From contig OX421500.1 in NCBI GenBank assembly GCA_949126835.1, positions 30,359,991 to 30,423,990 of the forward strand: a stretch of DNA of 64,000 nucleotides, read 5' to 3'. The position numbers and the translations under genes were made by a program. Below, one piece after another: positions 62,301 through 64,000 of this stretch; the stretch's first letter is position 1, and each line of letters opens with the position of its first letter. The notes beneath the pieces were generated by a model, which saw nothing but the letters and a program-made list of their open reading frames with translations, was not told the DNA's origin and searched no databases. The stretch is from Anisus vortex (taxonomy: Eukaryota; Mollusca; Gastropoda; Planorbidae).

Positions 62301-63281
62301 TCTTTCTGTAAGACCTTTGACTTATAGAGAAAAGAACGAAACAAACAAAAGGAAAAGCCCTCACTTACCACTTTGCGAGTTGATACAGGTGATATCACTG
62401 GGTGACATTTCTAATTAACATTCCTAAGCAATCCCACATAAATAAATACATTTTAATATGTATTAAATCATTTCTTCTTACTAAAATATATCCTTTTTTA
62501 CTGAATGTGCAAATAGTACAGTAATGGTATTTCTCATACTTTTAAAAAAACAAAAACTGTGCAGTCCCATCTCATGATTCACTATTACAGACACAAAATG
62601 AAAACAACTCCTTTAATGATATTTTCTCTCAATGAAAACACACTAAACATATGTATCCAAAAGGAAATCATTCTAGATTGAGATTGGATAAAAAAAAGTA
62701 TTATAAAAAGAATAGAATAAGAAATAAAGGAGAAAAATTAATCTTGTACATCTATGCCGGGAAAGTTGATCCAAAACAAAAAAGACTATGAAAAGATAAC
62801 TTTAAACAATTTCCTAGTCATTATTAAGTTAGGCGACTATCCGCAAGTCGACCACAAAAAATAAAATAGAAAAACTTAACTAAGGGTGTTGTGACCTGTT
62901 CACTGGTGTGACCTATACGCGGGTATATATGGTACTTTACTTACTTTACTCTTACAATAACGACCCACAACTTGTAAAAAATGTATTGTTAAAGAAACAG
63001 TTAATGCTATAAAACATTTTTTATATATATATATTGCTAGTAGCTGGGCACAAAACAGGTTACTGTTTTTGAAATATGTTTTGTTTTATTTTAATTGTAT
63101 TAATTTTATTTTGTTATTGTTACAGTCCAAAATAGACGCAGATAAAGAATTTATTCTCAAGCCCCACCTAGATAAGATAAACAAACTGTTTGCTGGTCAA
63201 AGTATGGAGAAAATATTTGAATCGCTACAGAACGACAAGTCAGACTGGGCCAAGAATCAGCTGGACATTCTCAAGAAAATG
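50337..63281 (+). CDS. HIBCH: 3-hydroxyisobutyryl-CoA hydrolase, mitochondrial (3-prime end beyond window)
   Basis: Coding exons 50337-50350, 52363-52399, 53176-53319, 54802-54886, 55893-55973, 57283-57335, 57569-57647, 59534-59679, 60421-60510, 63126-63281, all in phase: 885 nt, 295 residues. The family is about 380-390 residues, so roughly 90 remain off the window. It hydrolyses 3-hydroxyisobutyryl-CoA in valine catabolism in the mitochondrial matrix. It has a crotonase fold: presequence (1-17), [10 protein letters not shown], oxyanion-hole CAGGD (87-91), [16 protein letters not shown] (131-146), then [15 protein letters not shown] with catalytic Glu161 and Asp169 at the family positions. 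All intron junctions are GT-AG. It is transcribed away from gene B. Identification is firm. Confidence 0.96.
50590..50960 (+). repeat. Dispersed repeat in HIBCH intron 1, sister of 56140-56510
   Basis: Both copies share ggctcctaagccgttt / ggctcctaggccgttt, the aaatgtaaaaaccggaaac segment, atggccatttcc-type and gggttttcccaattc. TA-rich at the left. Element class unknown. Confidence 0.65.
51640..52085 (+). repeat. Dispersed repeat in HIBCH intron 1
   Basis: Inverted relative of 33255-33705. Relatively GC-rich, with short frames that I regard as non-coding. It ends near a (cat)n stretch at about 52184-52198. Confidence 0.6.
52363..52399 (+). CDS. HIBCH: HIBCH exon 2 (presequence)
   Basis: A 37-nt exon between acceptor ...ttttattccag and donor GTAAGT. 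With exon 1 it encodes [17 protein letters not shown]: no acidic residue, four Arg, alternating hydrophobics, as expected of a mitochondrial targeting peptide. It ends in phase 0 and joins exon 3 at Arg-Met-Ala. Confidence 0.78.
52595..52705 (+). mobile_element. LINE 3-prime end relic, family 1
   Basis: Shares gaacaaaccaggaaaaccag and tatagaaggagtgtctgtaa with 48740-49165. In HIBCH intron 2. Confidence 0.7.
53176..53319 (+). CDS. HIBCH: HIBCH exon 3
   Basis: 144 nt, phase 0 to 0; acceptor ...catttccag, donor GTAGGA. It encodes [20 protein letters not shown] and [17 protein letters not shown], the first strand and helix of the crotonase fold. Confidence 0.93.
53590..53830 (+). mobile_element. 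CR1/L2-like LINE tail relic
   Basis: Resembles the RT C-terminus and tail of the LINE type at 25265-26583 (aagagcttaaagacctttctc; tatataaataactattatta) and ends in an (att)n tract. In HIBCH intron 3. Confidence 0.5.
54577..54601 (+). repeat. Poly-G run of about 25 in HIBCH intron 3
   Basis: An uninterrupted G tract. The homologous position in the duplicate (about 16880, ccacaagggtcagg) has only three G, so this is a local expansion. Its exact length could be an assembly artefact. Confidence 0.85.
54802..54886 (+). CDS. HIBCH: HIBCH exon 4
   Basis: 85 nt, phase 0 to 1. It encodes [20 protein letters not shown], including the first oxyanion-hole Gly pair. A duplicated relic of this exon lies at 17090-17174. 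Confidence 0.95.
55305..55745 (+). repeat. Dispersed element with tRNA-like boxes, copy 2
   Basis: Homologous to 27785-28290: same preceding gatccccattggtcaatttg, tRNA-like boxes (cgctagctcagtggtaaacg; ggtttgattctcc) and closing cacccgggcaacgccgggca. In HIBCH intron 4. Confidence 0.65.
55893..55973 (+). CDS. HIBCH: HIBCH exon 5
   Basis: 81 nt, phase 1 to 1. It encodes [20 protein letters not shown]; acceptor ...ttttcttccag, donor GTAAAA. Confidence 0.93.
56140..56510 (+). repeat. Dispersed repeat in HIBCH intron 5
   Basis: Sister of 50590-50960. TA-rich head then ggctcctaggccgtttaact and atcgggttttcccaattcac. Confidence 0.65.
57283..57335 (+). CDS. HIBCH: HIBCH exon 6
   Basis: 53 nt, phase 1 to 0. 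It encodes [17 protein letters not shown], carrying the second oxyanion-hole segment. The acceptor follows a long T-rich tract. Confidence 0.94.
57569..57647 (+). CDS. HIBCH: HIBCH exon 7
   Basis: 79 nt, phase 0 to 1. It encodes [20 protein letters not shown] and PETGI with catalytic Glu161. Confidence 0.95.
58135..58435 (-). mobile_element. LINE 3-prime relic with CCHH-like end (reverse)
   Basis: The minus strand carries a broken C-terminal zinc-finger-like peptide (HLCSHCGK...SHLRIHKKS) followed by gactctgacataggatggtc, a pattern typical of endonuclease-RT LINE 3-prime ends. Stops and frameshifts present. In HIBCH intron 7. Confidence 0.55.
58440..59000. other. Remainder of HIBCH intron 7
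   Basis: Frames on both strands at about 58594-58854 show no family resemblance that I recognise. They may derive from the neighbouring mobile element. Confidence 0.35.
59010..59275 (-). mobile_element. tRNA-derived SINE copy (reverse)
   Basis: Nearly full-length reverse copy: caccagtttctgtggccacg, tttactttaccccaactaag, gtcaggtacccatcagagct and the tRNA-like head ending ggccaccatgcccc. Confidence 0.85.
59534..59679 (+). CDS. HIBCH: HIBCH exon 8
   Basis: 146 nt, phase 1 to 0. It encodes [20 protein letters not shown] with catalytic Asp169, then [20 protein letters not shown] and HFVDSAM. Confidence 0.95.
59680..60420 (+). other. HIBCH intron 8
   Basis: AT-rich intron; no element recognised. 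Confidence 0.5.
60421..60510 (+). CDS. HIBCH: HIBCH exon 9
   Basis: 90 nt, phase 0 to 0. It encodes [20 protein letters not shown] and [10 protein letters not shown]; donor GTAGGT. Confidence 0.92.
61400..61815 (+). mobile_element. LINE 3-prime relic (RTE-like)
   Basis: Broken frame with [20 protein letters not shown] then [20 protein letters not shown], the C-terminal end of an RTE-like endonuclease-RT, and a closing gatgatgat tail as in that class. In HIBCH intron 9. Confidence 0.75.
61883..62125 (+). mobile_element. tRNA-derived SINE, interrupted
   Basis: B-box gatttgaatcctggtgaagg, the shared body, and gaagggta at the right end. The tail resumes at 62933 (tactttacttactttac) after an inserted element. 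Confidence 0.8.
62126..62932. mobile_element. 807-bp TA-flanked element nested in a SINE
   Basis: Ends tcgtatatacttgcatatag and the complement of cctatacgcgggtatatatg are imperfect inverted repeats of about 28 bp. TA flanks both sides (62124-62125, 62933-62934). The SINE tail is split exactly at this TA, which confirms the boundaries. No coding frame. Confidence 0.82.
63126..63281 (+). CDS. HIBCH: HIBCH exon 10
   Basis: 156 nt, phase 0 to 0. It encodes [20 protein letters not shown], then [12 protein letters not shown], followed by donor GTGTGT. The C-terminal segment expected next (SPTSLKIT-type) is beyond the window. Confidence 0.92.
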
Positions 63282-63329
63282 GTGTGTTGGGTCTTTTAGT
63301 CTTTAAAAATAGTTTTCGCCTCTGAAATG

Positions 63330-63590
63330 CAAGGGGGCGCGGTGGCTGAGCGGCAGAATGTTCGACTGGCGTACCAAAGGTACCGGGTTCGAATCCTAGT
63401 GAAAATTAGGATTTTATCCTGGGTCGGGAGGGTGTACTGAGTCTACCCAACTCTGATGGATACCTGACCTTAGTTAAGGTAAAGCATTGCACTGGCCCCA
63501 CAATCACCTTGTATGCCGTGGCCACAGAAACTGGTGAACCGGACCTATGGATCAATTTGGTTTGACGGGTACTTTACTTACTTACTTTAA
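63330..63590 (+). mobile_element. tRNA-derived SINE, best copy
   Basis: The head has a clear A-box (tggctgagcggc) and B-box (gggttcgaatcc) of RNA polymerase III promoters, followed by the family body and a tactttacttactt tail. Reference copy for the five others in the window. Confidence 0.88.
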
Positions 63591-64000
63591 GTTTTAAAAT
63601 ATATCTTTAGTATGGGAGCAGCTTTGTCGAGGACTGCTGGACTATCACAGTCTAGTCTCAGGGTTTAAAAGGAATTAATTAAAACATCCCTTACTTAGCT
63701 GACGGTACTTTCTTTAATCAAGCTTTACAGGTTTGGTAACAAAACAGCTTGTTATCCCCCCTTTAGGTTTGTTAAATTGTATAGCATTGCTGCAAGTAAG
63801 AGCTATTAAAACCTAACATCTTTATCTGCTCAATCCAAGCAGCTTAGCACCACTGTACAGGCTTTGACAAAAAACTTTTTATTTTGTTATATAAAAAAGT
63901 TATTCCGCTCCCAGTTTCCTGTTTACAAGTTGTTCAATAGCAATAGAATTTATAGTATTTAGTTATATCATCAATCACTCAGACAAACATATTGGGATTT

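Overview
This is a eukaryotic (animal) genomic window. AT-rich DNA, GT-AG introns, many transposons and simple repeats, tRNA-derived SINEs and the gene content suggest a mollusc, most likely a gastropod. That assignment is my inference; no single feature proves it. All coordinates and splice junctions were read by eye, without alignment software, and should be taken as a careful manual model.

Three protein-coding loci are supported. (1) Gene A, minus strand, 14,681 down to 5,332 and probably beyond the left edge: signal peptide, a three-exon von Willebrand A (vWA) domain, then a 4.9-kb exon encoding about 1,560 residues of Ser/Thr/Asp-rich 13- and 15-residue repeats and the start of a second vWA domain. 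(2) Gene B, minus strand, 41,969 to about 28,401: a paralogue with signal peptide and three vWA domains separated by Ser/Thr-rich linkers. (3) HIBCH, plus strand, 50,337 past the right edge: mitochondrial 3-hydroxyisobutyryl-CoA hydrolase (valine breakdown), nine coding exons here, about 295 residues, with a recognisable targeting presequence and both catalytic acids.

Genes A and B are products of a segmental duplication that also carried part of HIBCH. An orphan, still-open copy of HIBCH exon 4 with flanking intron sequence lies at 15.9-17.8 kb upstream of gene A, in the same relation as real HIBCH to gene B. Homologous introns, first exons and upstream flanks agree. Every vWA cassette has the same exon plan: phase 1 in, phase 1 out, an invariant 166-nt middle exon. 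It is therefore a symmetric module that can be added without breaking frame.

The rest is mobile or repetitive DNA. At 1-4,822 lies a deleted Ty3/gypsy element whose integrase tail precedes reverse transcriptase (Gmr1-like order). A 3.2-kb hAT element (21,983-25,200) with a perfect 8-bp target duplication carries a nested hAT-like element. A CR1/L2-like LINE with an open RT frame follows at 25.3-26.6 kb. The 41-49 kb spacer between gene B and HIBCH is packed with nested DNA transposons (hAT-like, TTA-flanked and TA-flanked elements), which the corresponding spacer upstream of gene A lacks. Satellites include a 1.16-kb 19-bp array in a gene B intron and a strongly expanded GATA/GACA tract in another. 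Six tRNA-derived SINE copies and several LINE 3-prime relics are scattered through introns.

Functionally, A and B look like secreted, mucin-like adhesive or matrix proteins and HIBCH is housekeeping metabolism; I see no direct functional link between them beyond shared duplication history.
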